NCBI RefSeq assembly: GCF_020921035.1
Contig: NC_063156.1
Location: 23,360,283 to 23,424,282 of the forward strand
Source of the DNA: Rhodamnia argentea
Taxonomy: Eukaryota > Streptophyta > Magnoliopsida > Myrtales > Myrtaceae
Direction: 5' to 3'
DNA length: 64,000 bases
Shown: positions 25,217 to 36,659 of the stretch, piece by piece
Numbering within the stretch: the stretch's first letter is position 1
Layout of the letters: every line of letters starts with the position of its first letter
Translations under genes and position numbers: made by a program
Notes under the pieces: model-generated
Seen by the model: the letters and a program-made list of their open reading frames with translations, nothing else
Told to the model about the DNA's origin: nothing
The model's database searches: none

Positions 25217-25800
25217 GAACAACTCTCAGGTATCTTTATAGCTGCTAGCAAAATAACAAGTTGTTGAAGAATCTGCCCACTAGTTAACAACGAACCACCT
25301 CCACTACACACAAAATGTGATTAAACTAAGACCGCGAAATCTTCCACGCTTACACAGCGGCATAGACATGCCCCTGTGCTCTATAGCCCCCAAAAAAAAA
25401 CAAGTAAAACGAACTCAATCAACCTCCACCAAGCGGTTCTCTGTAATTGGATCTGTCCACCCCTAGCCAAAGAGGGCACAATTGCGTTCCAATTCCAAAA
25501 CCCAAAGAGACAGGCGGTATGAGGTTCCGATTCCAGGATTATATCAAGAACAACACATGCGAAACACGAAGGCATATATTGGAGTGAGGACTAGATCGCG
25601 AAGCGAACGCCAACGTTCAGCCATGGCTAGGTCTAAGGAAATGGAAACACAATCGGTGGGAAGATGAACGCGGGAGGAGCATCAAGAGACCATACCTCTC
25701 AGGCTGCGACGACGGAAGAGAATCACCGATCGGCGACGAGAGAAATTCACAGATCTTCCGGACCGAGAGAGAGATGACGACTCGCTGTTGTGTGTGTTTC
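25217..25800 (-). promoter_or_regulatory. PP2AA: 5' leader and promoter of the PP2A A-subunit gene
   Basis: GC-rich leader-like sequence on the - strand lies at 25700-25780. A candidate donor (GAG|GTATGG, near 25695) and acceptor-like sites just before the ATG suggest an intron in the 5' UTR, as is common for this gene family. This is inference; no TATA box was identified with confidence. Confidence 0.4.
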
Positions 25801-26203
25801 TGACGTGGAGTTCGAATTCCCCTACGACGACAGCTCCGAAATCATTCCCGCCCGCACGGCGGTACCCGTTTTTGGCTCCATCCGACCCGGACTCTCGCTC
25901 TTGTGTTGCTTTTCGGATCCGATCATTCACTCGATTGGTTGCTTGAGAAAAGTTCAATCAAGTTTTCTCCATAAGCAGTACCTAAAATTACTATCTGTCA
26001 CTCAATGTAGCTTTTTTTTTTTTACTTAATTGCATAGATAAGTATAATATTTAAGGATATAATAGAACATGTCGAAAAGTTCGGAGATCGATTATATTTT
26101 TCGCTAAAGGTTTAGAACTTGTTGAACCCGTTGAAAGGTGAAAAATTTGATTGCATTTTGTATGTAAGATTTCGATTTTGTGATGTAATTTTTCATGAAT
26201 TAC

Positions 26204-26242
<39 letters not shown>

Positions 26243-27941
26243 CGTCCAACTAAAGCTAGAAAAACTTATGAAATTGAAAAGCAATCACGAATTAGGCGAT
26301 TCTAACTAAAAAACATAGGAGCGGGGAAAGGACGATTTAAGCACATGATTTTCAATTGGCAGAAGTCACCTGCAACAATTTAATTGAAGAAATTCTCATT
26401 AAACCTTAATTGAAGAAAACATAATCATTTTCATTTATAACATCATGTGTAGAGATGGTAAAATGGGTCAAGAACCCATATTTTAAATCATATTTAAGAG
26501 TATGGGTCATAAATAGATTGCTTAACAAACTCAAGTGAGTTATAAATTGGTCAGTTAATAACTTAGTGGGTCTTAAATGAATTTTAATCGGGTCATAAAT
26601 AGATTAGCTAACTGTCTCAAGTGAGTTACAAAAATATTTTCTGACCTTTTTTATTTTCTTTTATTTTTTTCCCCGACAAGTTTGGTGAGGGTCGAGACCC
26701 TAGCCGGATCTAGGCAACGGGCCCTTGCCCTTGACTAACGAGGGTCAAGCGGCCCTCGCGTGGACTTTGAATTTTTTTTTTTTAATTATAAAAATTGTCC
26801 ACAATGTTTTAATATTGAATTTTTTGTAATAATTCACAAGTTTTGCTATTTTTGATTAAATATAGAAATATTTTAGTAGTATGGGTTGGATCGGGTATGG
26901 GTTGCAACGTTAAATTTGTATTAAATAAAAATGGATCAAAATGGGTTCAATTGATTAATATAATTCGGACCATATTCAATCCAATCCACATATTTGATAC
27001 CTCTAATCACGTGTATGTGTTTTTGAGCCTCTTAGGCATAGGTCCTTGGAGAGAGGGAATTGTATTGACCGTAATAAAATTTTGAGACACACACTCAAGT
27101 TTTTCCTACTTTCTTCATTCTTTGTTTCAATGGCAAAGTGCTATGCAAAACAACCGATAATAATGACTACGCCGCCATATCGGTGATTTACAGTTAAAAT
27201 TGGCTGAAATAATTAGATTGAAATTTTGAATAAAGGAAAAATTAAAAATTTTGAAACTGAATAACGTTGAGAAAATCATCAATTGATTAGATATGCTAAA
27301 GTGAAAGACGTACGGAAATCATTTTTGGTTTTGTAGAGGACCAAATCATAAAAGTTCATAGTCTCATCTTTCATCGAATTATTTCTCAGTTAATCCATCC
27401 CTTCAATCCCCTTCTCAACCTCCTGTTGTTTCGTTCTTCATCCTCAGATCAACATATGTTGACGGGGACAGCGAGGAAATTTTCTATGAATGGACAAGAA
27501 CGGCGGACCTACATCGGGCATGCTTTGCGCCTAATCTGGCAACCAAAAATCACAATGGGAATTCACCGACCCCAACTGTAAAAAGCTCCCGGATTGGAGT
27601 CGTTAGAGCCGCAAATGGAACCGTCGGTTCAAAAGTTCATTACAGGTCTATGGAACAAAAGCTACAACCGTGAAATTCAAACAATTGTACATCAACGGCG
27701 ATGAAAAGTAACCACTCATGGACAACAGCAATCCGTATGTGCGGTCCTCGGTTTTCAGCTCGAGCTTGAAAAACATTAAAACCACATCATAAAGGAAGTA
27801 TATAAATTACACTGAGAAGGAACTTACAGTAACTTCCTCTAATTAAATGGAGAAAGAGGTTCCTTCTTTCTGGTTTGTTTCTTCTCTGTCCAAGGCTTAT
27901 ACGACGATCCGTGCAAGATCCATTTAACAATGTGTGCCTAT
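25801..27941. other. Spacer between the PP2A and thylakoid-protein genes
   Basis: AT-rich, with an (ATT)n microsatellite at 26203-26239. A GC-rich island at about 26690-26765 (gggtcgagaccc, gccctcgcg) within AT-rich flanks resembles the centres of inverted-repeat elements elsewhere in the window. 26450-26600 and 26880-27000 share words such as gggtcataaatagatt and are probably repeat-derived. The last 200 bp should include the 3' UTR of the next gene. No gene is supported. Confidence 0.4.
26203..26239. repeat. (ATT)n microsatellite
   Basis: About twelve perfect ATT units in noncoding DNA. Confidence 0.9.
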
Positions 27942-30322
27942 TCATTCCAAGCTGGGGGCCACCTCGGTCGGATTGGACTCGAATACATCCGAGTTAGAGT
28001 CGGGTTCTTCCAAGAGATCCCGAGATTGGACCGACTCCTTGTAGACCGGTGTGTCCTTAAAGTCTGTAGCTCCTTCATTGTATGTCACCACAGCGACGCC
28101 ACAAGCAATCAACTGTGAAAGAAAAAGGATGCGCGAGTTAGACCTCTCGAGCTGCCAAAGTTTCTCTCTCCCCCTTGCAGGAGTGAGCACCTTATACATG
28201 GACTGATGGCTTGACCTATGACACATTTACCAAGGCAAAACCAAGGAGTCCAACGCATTCAAAAACTACTTAATCAAAATAAGGCCACAAGAACAGTTCG
28301 ATTGTAGAAAGGTACAAGCAAATGTAAGATAAGGTTGGTTAGCAATATGCAAACGAAAGCATTCCATTTTTGGCGGAATTCTACGTCTTTTTCCTTTTAA
28401 TTTTGTTGTGCTGCTTGCTGATTGGATTTGACCTTCAGGGTTTATCAAGTCAGCACAGCCGCCAAATACAGGCACGGCTTGCAATTGATCTACCCTCTTC
28501 TTTGGTAACTCACGACTACCAAATGTAAACAAACTTGCTGCCAAATACAGGCACGGCTTGCAATTGATCTACCCTCTTCTTCGGTAACTCACGAATACCA
28601 AATGTAAACAAACTTCTCCAAATTTTGTGAATGTCAGAAATCCAAACCCAGGTTCAGAACACATTGGTAATTAGCCAGCACTCATCGACAGTCCAAGAAG
28701 AACTGTTTGATTTACATGTCTCAATCAATCAACTTATTCAATACTCAGAAATCTATTCAAGGTAATTTCACTGATCAGCATTACAAAAAAGATGGAAATT
28801 GGACTCTAAAAGTTTTAACACCGAGGCCAAACTCAAAAGAAAAAAATCACGGCAAACACCAACTTAGTTCGGATGCCGCAATAGAATGCAAGCACTGAAA
28901 CCATTGTTGTATCAGGGCTATGCTAAGGGAACTGGGAAGCAAAACAACAGATGCACGGACAGAAACTATCACGGAAATTCCATTTGAAAGCGTATAGCTT
29001 AAAGCTTATAGGAAACGGTGAAACACCGTAGCTCTCATGCCCTCTTAAATTTTCATGGTATGAAAACTTAAAATAGAAGTAATTGCTTCTCGCGTCTTAC
29101 CCGTCAAACATCACCCAATGCGGTCACTTGTGTATGCCCGGATAAGAGTTCGTTTTGACCTCTGTCACTCTACCACCCTAAAAAGTTTATGGTCTGCAGG
29201 AGGCTGAGGTTCTAATTTAGACATGAAGACTTTCAGGCCTATGGAGGTCTGCCGAAAAAGAACACAAGCTCCTAAGGTGACAATTTCAGAGCAAGTCTTC
29301 GGCTCCTAACCATCAGCAAAGATTTCTAGGGGGAAAGGGGCATTTTCCAGAGATTAAAAGCCCCTCTGCAAAGAGCACTTACACTGAGTTATCGGGTTGT
29401 CGTATGCGAGTTAATCAACTTTCAAGGTCGTTAACTACTACAATAGACGGTTTAAGGGCATAATCTCAAACAATTACACAGGATCGGAGACACGATAAAC
29501 CCACTAAACCATAAGAAGATTCCATATTAGTCCAAATTAATTATCAGGACTGAGGTCATGGGTGAAGTATCTAGAGCCTTTGCAATCAACTGTGAGCAAC
29601 ATGAAGTGCTCGGAATAAGAGATGGCCTCCATGAAAAACCATGACTCCTCAGAACTGAATCTTCCCCCCAAAAACTTCATCCATTCAACCGCTTCCGTAT
29701 GGGTTTTGTTATGGTCTTGATAAAAGATTACGTCTTCACAAAATCAGTTCTATAACTTCTGGACTAGATTGAGCTTCAGCATATGCAACCAACAGATACC
29801 AACAACGCACAAAACGCATCAACCTGAACCCAGAACAGAGTTCCACACGGGCAAAGAAGGAGCATTCGAGATTCTCACCGCGAAACCGATGCCGAAAGCC
29901 CACAGATACTGCACGAAGAACCCAAGAGCGTCCCACTGACTGCCCTCCCAGAAATCAGGCTTGTCCCCAGGAAGCTCCGGCAGGAAATACCCGTCGTCGC
30001 CAGCGACGCCGGAGCTCTCCATGGCGCTGCTCTCGGGCCCCACCCTCTCGATTTGGGCAGTCCCTTGGCCTTGGCCGTAATCTTCAACGTCCTCCTGGTC
30101 CTTGGTGGTGGTGGTGGTGGGGGTCCTCCGGTTCTTGCTGTCGAATTTGCCGGTTCTCGAGGAAAGCTTCTTGGCTGAGGCTATGTGGAGCGCTCTTCTG
30201 GGTGAAAGGGGGAAGAGGAGGTGGCGAATTGGTACGGTGGAGGTGGTGGTTCCGGTGGGGGTGATGCGGAAGATCCTGCCACCTCCGCCACCGCCACCGC
30301 CGTGAACTGTAGTCAGAGCCAT
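27942..30322 (-). CDS. Chloroplast-targeted small membrane protein, function unknown
   Basis: Two exons, 30322-29879 and 28112-27942, joined in phase 0 (FGIGFA|LIACG), give 204 aa. The N-terminus is rich in Ser, Thr and Arg with a polyglycine run and lacks acidic residues up to about 60, as in a chloroplast transit peptide. A conserved-looking C-terminal half follows: PELPGDKPDFWEGSQWD, then a long hydrophobic stretch (about 132-159), then TYNEGATDFKDTPVYKESVQSR, and an acidic tail ending in PTEVAPSLE. It resembles an uncharacterised plant thylakoid/transmembrane protein family (I recall At3g51510 as the Arabidopsis member, from memory). The intron splits the membrane segment. The intron holds a 79-bp tandem duplication. 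No activity can be assigned. Confidence 0.85.
28462..28617. repeat. Two-copy 79-bp tandem duplication in an intron
   Basis: The unit starting ccaaatacaggcacggctt occurs at 28462 and again at 28541, differing at only about two positions over 75 bp. The near-identity suggests a recent duplication. It lies in the single intron of the thylakoid-protein gene. Confidence 0.9.
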
Positions 30323-31329
30323 GAGCGAGTGGCCGAGAGTGCGTGCACTGGGGAACGTGAGCGGGTGGATAAGAAACGTTTGTCAAGTCGAAAGAAGTTT
30401 CGAACAAAGAATTGAGAAATAATAAGGAGAGTGATCTGGTCGCGAGAGTAATTAATTATTAAATTACGCCATTATTTAACAGATAAATTTTTAATTTTCC
30501 TAATAAAAAGTTCATGTTGATTTTTCGAAAATCACAAATTTGAGTAATGTTGTGAAGAAAGAAAAATCGACTTGTATTTTGAAATTAGATACTTGCGACT
30601 TTTGGATTGAATAATTATTGCGAAAACTCAATTTCACGGTTAGCAGATCGAAGACTCTTGTAGAAATGTTCGGAAAAACTCAATTTCCACGGCTAACAGA
30701 TCGAAAACCCTTGTAGAAACTTCCAAGACTTGTAGCTGATCGCATCTCCTATCCTTTAACCTACTAAAAGAACAAACCGATCATATAACATGAAAATAGT
30801 GCCTAGAAGATGTTTTTTTTTTCAGATGAAATGCATTTAATTTTATACTTCATCCTTCGAAAAAGAAAGCCTTCTTCCCATTCATCTCGAAGAAAGTCCA
30901 AATCTGACGGATGTTATATACGCAACAAGAAATGACACTTTTGTGAAGCCTGTCCTCAAGCAAAGTGTCAAGGCAGTTACATAAGTGACCTCGTCCACCA
31001 TGAAAGCTTAAAATATATTTACACTTCATACATCTATAAAGAAGCATCACATCACTTGTTTTTTATATACTAACGTGATAAGGCAGTATCGTAAATTTAG
31101 AGATATTCTTGATTGCAATTTCATGGATATGGGTAATGGCTTTTAAAAGAAAGCGATGACCTAAAATTTAATAGATTTATAAATTTAATTTAAGTATGCG
31201 TGCCACTATCATGCGACTAATATATATGAGGCATTCTCATGTAAGAGAGGCAATCAAAAGGGGCCGAATCGTGATCAAATAGAGACCGCTTGGGTAGTTT
31301 TTTTTTTTTTTTGCTGAAATGTTGCTCGA
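30323..31329. other. Upstream region of the thylakoid-protein gene
   Basis: AT-rich with no gene. A partial direct repeat 'aactcaatttc..cacggctaacagatcgaa' occurs twice at about 30625-30715. No convincing TATA box for the - strand gene was found. Confidence 0.35.
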
Positions 31330-31785
31330 TATTCATAGAAATTCAAGAGTTCTAAAAAAAAAAAGTCTAATAAAGGAGCATCCAAACATAAAAAAGTCCC
31401 AAAGAGATTGACAAAGGCTAGCGACCCAAAAAGATGAAAGGCTATTCGGACAATGGGATTTTCAACCCAATTCACCACTTTGTTTGTTGATCCATAACGG
31501 TAGGCAAGAGAGATGGACTTGAAGCGACGGTCCATACTGATACAGGCCTCATCAATCGGCGACTCCTACTCCTATTGCACGTGCATCTTTACCAGCAGTT
31601 CTTTCACGATCTCAACATAATCAGTTTATAACTCTCTCTCTCTCTCTCTCTCTCTCCACTAGATTGGAACAGCTTCAGGGCTTCGATTAGCGCCAAGAGT
31701 TTCGTTTGAATCGGCGACGGTACTTTCATAACAAATCCTTCCAGCATAACTCCTCTATTATCTTGAAGGACTGCCGAGATCACAC
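31330..31785 (-). pseudogene. Decayed RNase H-like (RVT_3) fragment, LINE-type
   Basis: On the - strand from about 31785, codons read V-I-S-AVLQDNRGVMLEGF, then SPIQTKLLALIEALKLFQ. These match the start and first helix of the plant RNase H-like domain found in LINE polyproteins and their relatives. A CT repeat (31633-31657) then interrupts. Beyond it, in another frame, come DYVEIVKELL, two in-frame stops, and FKSISLAYRYGSTNKVVNWV, matching the R-x-x-N-K-V-A-D-W end of the domain. A frameshift, stops and a microsatellite show it is dead. It is probably the 3' end of an old non-LTR element. Confidence 0.7.
31633..31657. repeat. (CT)n microsatellite inside the RNase H relic
   Basis: A perfect CT run separates the two recognisable halves of the RNase H-like domain. 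Confidence 0.9.
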
Positions 31786-31789
31786 TTTA

Positions 31790-33528
31790 TGAGCGTATAT
31801 GTTATGATCTTTATTAACATCTGTCCGTTTTCAATTGTAAGAGGTTTATGTGTCAATCGTCTCCCGACAATCCACCAAGAAAAATGCATGTCAACTTTTG
31901 ACTTCTTTGTGCTGTTCCTCTTTGTGGTCACTAATAGAATCATGGGAGGGCCAATCCGGATCCTAAATCCGGGGACGGAATTTTGCGTGGCTGTTTAATT
32001 CTGCGAGCTGGGCTAGAGTTGAAAAGGTGGTTCATGAGTTTAGCATTAACAAATTTCATGAGAATTCATCACTCATTTTTCATATATGGCGTGCATTTGA
32101 GAGAGCATTTGCATAAAATCTTTGCATAAATGGGAAAGAACTTTAGAATGCAAAGAGTAATTGGTAAATCTGTCGCGCAAACTTGTAAAGGACTTAGCTT
32201 TAAAACAAGAAAGAACGAAAGTGGAAGCACAAATCCGGCACTTCAATGAAGCCTGAAAACTCTGCAGCTCAAACAAAGCCGGGGCGATGGCCCATCGCGC
32301 CACCCCGGGCAATGACAACCGAGGTCGCACGGCACCAAGCAAGGCGACGCCGAGGTTGGGTGACCTCAGGCAACCCAAGTCTAGCCCTTCAATGGTCGAC
32401 CCAACCCTAGGTGAGGCTCACCTAGTTTGTTCAACTTTGGCACAAGGGTCTTTAAATGCTCAAAGTTCTTCGGCAAATGTTGAACCAAACACGCTCAAAG
32501 TCCCATAGAGGACATCGAGTGGGCCAATATAATTTGCCTAAATAAAAAGCGAACGGAGGCAGTAAACTTAATGTTTTTCATGATGTCCCTGTAAAAGTTT
32601 TTCTAATGTGGGTTTACATTAATTAAAATTGATATTTACCGTTTAACGGGTTGGTCTAATAAAGTAAGACATAAGAATTCTTAATCCGTTTAATATGGGC
32701 TGGCCAGTGTGAGTTGAGTTAGGCTCGACCCGTAATGAGAGGGCCTACAGTCGGAAACACTATAAATAGGCTCAAGTCCCTCCTCTAGTTCTCTAACGCA
32801 GAAACCGGAACGTACTTTTTCGTTCTACGGTACTTGTCTCATTTGGCTAGCTTCTTGAGAGGAAATAAAGGAGAAGCGCTTGGGTTCCGGAAATCATCGC
32901 CATTCCGCATTGAGTTTCAACAGATTCTAAACAAGACGCACGACATTCCTCTCTTCTATCATTTAGTGCTTCCGATTCCAATTATGGCGATCATTGGGCC
33001 TGCCACATTCGTGGCTAACAGTCCCCTCATACAAGTTACACAAGTTTTGTAATTTGATTGCAATGGAGTCTTACACTCCCATACAACTGACTTGCAAGCA
33101 ACCTTTGGGAATCGGATGTTGTAACTGACCTTTCTAATTCGCCTGGCTATTATACAATTCGAAATTTGGCAATACCGTCCGCACAACACCTTCGCGAGAT
33201 AAGATGCAGATGCTGTGGAATCGACACCTCGACCGGAGAACGGGCTTCTGTACGACGGGTTTCTGGAGCCGATCCGAAGTCCTTAACACTTCGATCCGGG
33301 CTCAACCGGATACGACGATACCCGACTTGTACGCAACGCTTCTGAAGCTCGAGCTCGACCCTACTAAACTTTCGATAAGCCCGAGGGTTGTCTAATAGAT
33401 TTCGGCCCGAGCCCCAAGTTAAGCTCATCACCAGATGCCTCCATACAAAAACATGGCCCGATTTGCCCAAGAGCGACTTTGATCTCTTGCTGATTTAGCA
33501 CCGGAATGAACCGAATTTCTGTTGTTGC

Positions 33529-33561
<33 letters not shown>

Positions 33562-33888
33562 GTGTGTTAATACCTCATAAAACACTAATTGAAAGTCCGC
33601 AACATGAATTTTCCGCGTCTAGGATATTTAACTAACCTTTTTTTCTGATAAATAGTCAAATATGATTTTTTTTTCTTGTTTTAGAATACGACCCGACATT
33701 TAAAAAGTCGCCGTCTAATTTTTCTTAAGGTCTTTCATCTATGGTTCCAATGGGATGGATAGATTTGTTTCTTGAAATAAAAACCCAATGCCCTCCTCAC
33801 AGTTCTTTTCCCCTTCCGGTTACTCAATTCATGAAAAATGAAACATGTGATTTTCATTTGCTAAGGAAATCGAAATAAAATAAGGATA
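31790..33888. other. Spacer with mixed repeats, no gene
   Basis: About 32270-32430 is GC-richer (gcaccaagcaaggcgacgcc) without a sensible protein. 'acactataaatagg' at about 32758-32771 is TATA-like and precedes AT-poor leader-like sequence with no ORF, possibly an LTR promoter remnant. A (GTT)n microsatellite lies at 33521-33560. No gene is supported. Confidence 0.35.
33521..33560. repeat. (GTT)n microsatellite
   Basis: Runs of GTTGTT with one GCT interruption near the left end, in noncoding DNA. Confidence 0.9.
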
Positions 33889-33890
33889 AC

Positions 33891-34222
33891 GACACAAATG
33901 GCTCCTGAGCTTTGATCTAATGTGTTGAACTTTTATTTTGACCAAGATGGTCGATGAACTTTTATAATATGTTCAACTTAGTCTTTGAATTATAGAAAGA
34001 TGTTCAATATAGTCATTCTATTAATTTAAGTTCAAAGACGACTTGAAGCATTTTCTCATAACTCAAGGACCAAGCTGAATATGTTCTAAAAATTTGGGGA
34101 ACAAATTGAAAGTTCAAGGATCACATTGCACATTGAGCTAAAGTCATAGATTATATTGATTAAATTAAAAATTTATGGATCACTCTGCACACTAAGATAA
34201 AGTTTATGGATTGTTGGTGTCA
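33891..34222. mobile_element. Inverted-repeat element, family B copy 1
   Basis: The ends gacacaaatgg... and, on the other strand, gacaccaacaatcc... continue as imperfect inverted copies (gctttgatctaatgtg versus actttatcttagtgtg). The inside repeats the phrase 'aacttttataatatgttcaac'. A close relative with the same order of phrases is at 60838-61230. No coding capacity is visible. Confidence 0.6.
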
Positions 34223-34454
34223 TTTTTTCAACAAAATGAGCTCACAATGATATTATCGATTGCCGAAACGACACGAAAATGCGTATCTGCGCTGCGTTTC
34301 TTTCGGCCTTCTCTCCTAAACTTTTAAATCATTCAACATGATTCCTCAATTTTAAACACTTTTCATGTTTAGTGATAGCTCAAAGATCACGTTAAACATT
34401 GAATTAAAGTTTAGAAATCATATTAAACAAATTATATATATAAGGACAACGTTG

Positions 34455-34930
34455 TAGGGGTAATAGGTTTCAGGATGGCTAGGTTCCAAATCCGAAACCT
34501 GAAATCTACCCTATGAGAATCGATTCACTGTTTTTGGAATATGAAATATATATTATGTTTGCCCTGAAACCGATCCTAGAACCTATCTTGTTTTTTCGAT
34601 CCGATTTCAGGATCAACTTGAGAATCTTGTTCTTTTGTTCATTTTTGCGATTTCACTTTTTTTTTTACAAAATAAAACAAGAAACAAAACGATTCAAATT
34701 AAGAAAAATGGAAGATGGCAAGCGAACAAAGGCAAGTCAAGAACGAGTAAGCAAGGAGGAGAGAGAGAGGGGGGGGGTTTGAAGAGAACAGAGAAAGGAA
34801 AAAAAAAAAAGTCCAGAGGAAAATAGGATTTTTAGGCTTCATGAAACTGGTTCCAAATTCGATTGAATTAATTCAGTTCTCGGAATCGGGAATCTGTACT
34901 TCTCGAAATTTCAAAATCTCCCACGAATCC
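34455..34930. repeat. Dispersed repeat, family C copy 1
   Basis: Phrases such as 'acctgaaatcta', 'gtttgccctgaaa', 'cttcatgaaactggttcca' and 'attcgatt' occur in the same order here and at 58277-58960. Between them lies a variable purine-rich block. It is probably a decayed non-autonomous transposon. Confidence 0.6.
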
Positions 34931-35280
34931 TAACCTCGTAGTACCCGAGATAAAAGTTCGGTGGTCTGAGTTTCGAATTTCATCGTGGGAATCCGAGTGT
35001 GCGGTGGGAAATCTAGAACTCGGACGGACAAGTTCGAAGAGAAAGTAACTCCTTCGTAAACAATTCCAGACCTTCGTTGGTATTTCAAGAGTAGAGGCGA
35101 AATGGTGAGGATGAATCTTCGGTATTTCCGCCATTGACAGTTGTCTTCGACCGGACAACGCAACGGTTGCATTCATGCCCAATTCACGTGATGGCGGATG
35201 ATTCAAGGTCCAAAACCGGGGGGAGGCGCGCCTCGCCTGCGAAAAAGCTTCGAGATTCCGCCCGTAGGGCATCGCTTTTG

Positions 35281-35300
35281 TCACGTGTCACGTCACGTGA
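35281..35300. promoter_or_regulatory. Cluster of G-box/ACGTG motifs
   Basis: tcacgtgtcacgtcacgtga holds two CACGTG hexamers and one ACGTC core within 20 bp and is almost a palindrome. Such motifs bind bZIP and bHLH factors. It lies 400 bp downstream of the stop codon of the nearest gene (- strand, 35706-36395), so its target, if any, is unclear. Confidence 0.35.
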
Positions 35301-35705
35301 TCGGACAAATGCTCAATTACGCATCTGCCCTGACGTTCGCCTCTTAATTTCATGTTCTCTAATTCTTTTTTTCTCGAATTCTTAGGTCCCAATTTCCAGA
35401 CTAGACTGCACTGCTCTGCTCCGACTGCCGTTTTAGGTAAATACCGACTCATTTTAGTTTCCATCGGAAAATTGATAACAATAAAAAATAATAATCAGTT
35501 TCCGCAGGGCCGATTAGGTTCTATGTCCGTTCATCCACCTTCACGGGAACACTGAATCATGATTTTCTTCTTTTTGTGGGGACATGTACAACCTATGAAA
35601 TATCAACACCGTATGCGTTGTCGGAAACGTTCCGGCGCCCATAAAACGCCCGCCGACCCGAAACGCCCCCCGGGGGAATTTTTTTCAAAAAAAAAAAAGG
35701 ACCGG

Positions 35706-36395
35706 TCAAATCGCCGGCAAAGACTCCGGCCGCCACAACATCTCCGGCCCCTCGTCCGGTTCACAACTACCTTCCGGGAAATCGAACAACCCGCCTAACG
35801 TCACGAACTCGTTGCCCGTTGCATGGCTATTATTGCCGTTGCTAGTAGCCTCGGGCACAAACTCGAATGAGTCGTAGCCCGACATGTCGTTCTCAAAGGC
35901 CATCGTCTCGCCGAACCCGAGGCCCGCCGGCGTCGGTAACTCGCCGTCGGCGACCTTTCCGTCGTCTTCGGCGGAGGAGACGAAGCTCGGAGGGAGGCCG
36001 AGCTCGTCGTCGGAAGCTTCCAGCAGGTAACCGAGCTCCGACCGGGTCTCGGCCGCCTCGAAGCTCAGATCTAGAGCCGAAGGCGCCGGAGGGACGAGTA
36101 TCTCCTCCTCGAAGCTTCTGATGACGGAATCGAGGCCTTGGATCGCTGGATCCCGGTCCGTGACGCCCTCCGGGTCGTCGAGTATGTCAAGCAGGTCGTA
36201 CTGTATCCGCTTCGCCTCCGGCGAGCACAGATCCGAGTTGGCCGAGTCGAGATTCGGGTCGGGGACGGCTCGGGCCCGCTTCGACTCGGGAGAGCCGAGA
36301 TCCGAACCGGCCGAGTCGACCCGAGTGAGGTTCGACTCGGGCGAGTCGACGGCGGAGTCATCCCGCGCTCGCTTCTTGTCCTCCTTCTCTTCCAT
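35706..36395 (-). CDS. Acidic, probably nuclear protein of unknown function
   Basis: An intronless 229-aa frame on the - strand, with strong GC bias and a good leader, so I take it as a real gene. I do not recognise the family. The N-terminus (EEKEDKKRARD) and a KRAR at 39-42 look like nuclear localisation signals. Residues 14-63 hold three degenerate copies of a motif: DSAVDSPES, DSAGSDLGSPESKR and DSANSDLCSPEAKR. A conserved-looking amphipathic block follows at 66-99 (YDLLDILDDPEG, then DSVIRSFEEEI). The rest is strongly acidic with GLPPSF, SGYDSFEFVP and a C-terminal PEMLWRPESLP. This composition would suit a transcription co-regulator, which is inference only. Upstream lie a TATA box and GA-rich leader. 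Confidence 0.75.
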   Translation of the reverse strand: MEEKEDKKRARDDSAVDSPESNLTRVDSAGSDLGSPESKRARAVPDPNLDSANSDLCSPEAKRIQYDLLDILDDPEGVTDRDPAIQGLDSVIRSFEEEILVPPAPSALDLSFEAAETRSELGYLLEASDDELGLPPSFVSSAEDDGKVADGELPTPAGLGFGETMAFENDMSGYDSFEFVPEATSNGNNSHATGNEFVTLGGLFDFPEGSCEPDEGPEMLWRPESLPAI

Positions 36396-36556
36396 TATCG
36401 CGGGGAGGCAGAGAAACAGGCGAGAGAAACGTCCTCAGTTTCAAAGGAACACAGTCGCGAGGCGAATGAAGGTCAACCCGCGCGCGGAGAGAGAGAGAGT
36501 GGGGGGTAGAGAGGATGACGTATAGGTCGAAGTGGGATGGTTGAGGAAAAGTTCGG

Positions 36557-36564
36557 TTATATAG
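36557..36564 (-). promoter_or_regulatory. Candidate TATA box of the acidic-protein gene
   Basis: The - strand reads CTATATAA about 165 bp before the ATG at 36395, a normal plant spacing with a leader of about 130 bp. Purine-rich GAGAGA runs occur in the leader (36489-36500). Confidence 0.55.
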
Positions 36565-36633
36565 TGGGTGGATCAATTTTCCCGAGAAAATGAAAAGGAA
36601 AATCGAGCAAGAAAGGTAGTTTGCTAAGTGGGG

Positions 36634-36659
36634 AGGAGAGAGAGAGAGAGAGAGAGAGA
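36634..36659. repeat. (GA)n microsatellite upstream of the acidic-protein gene
   Basis: A perfect GA run lies about 240 bp before the start codon, with further GAGAGA patches at 36675-36685, 36753-36763 and 36785-36792. It lies just upstream of the candidate TATA box. Confidence 0.85.
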
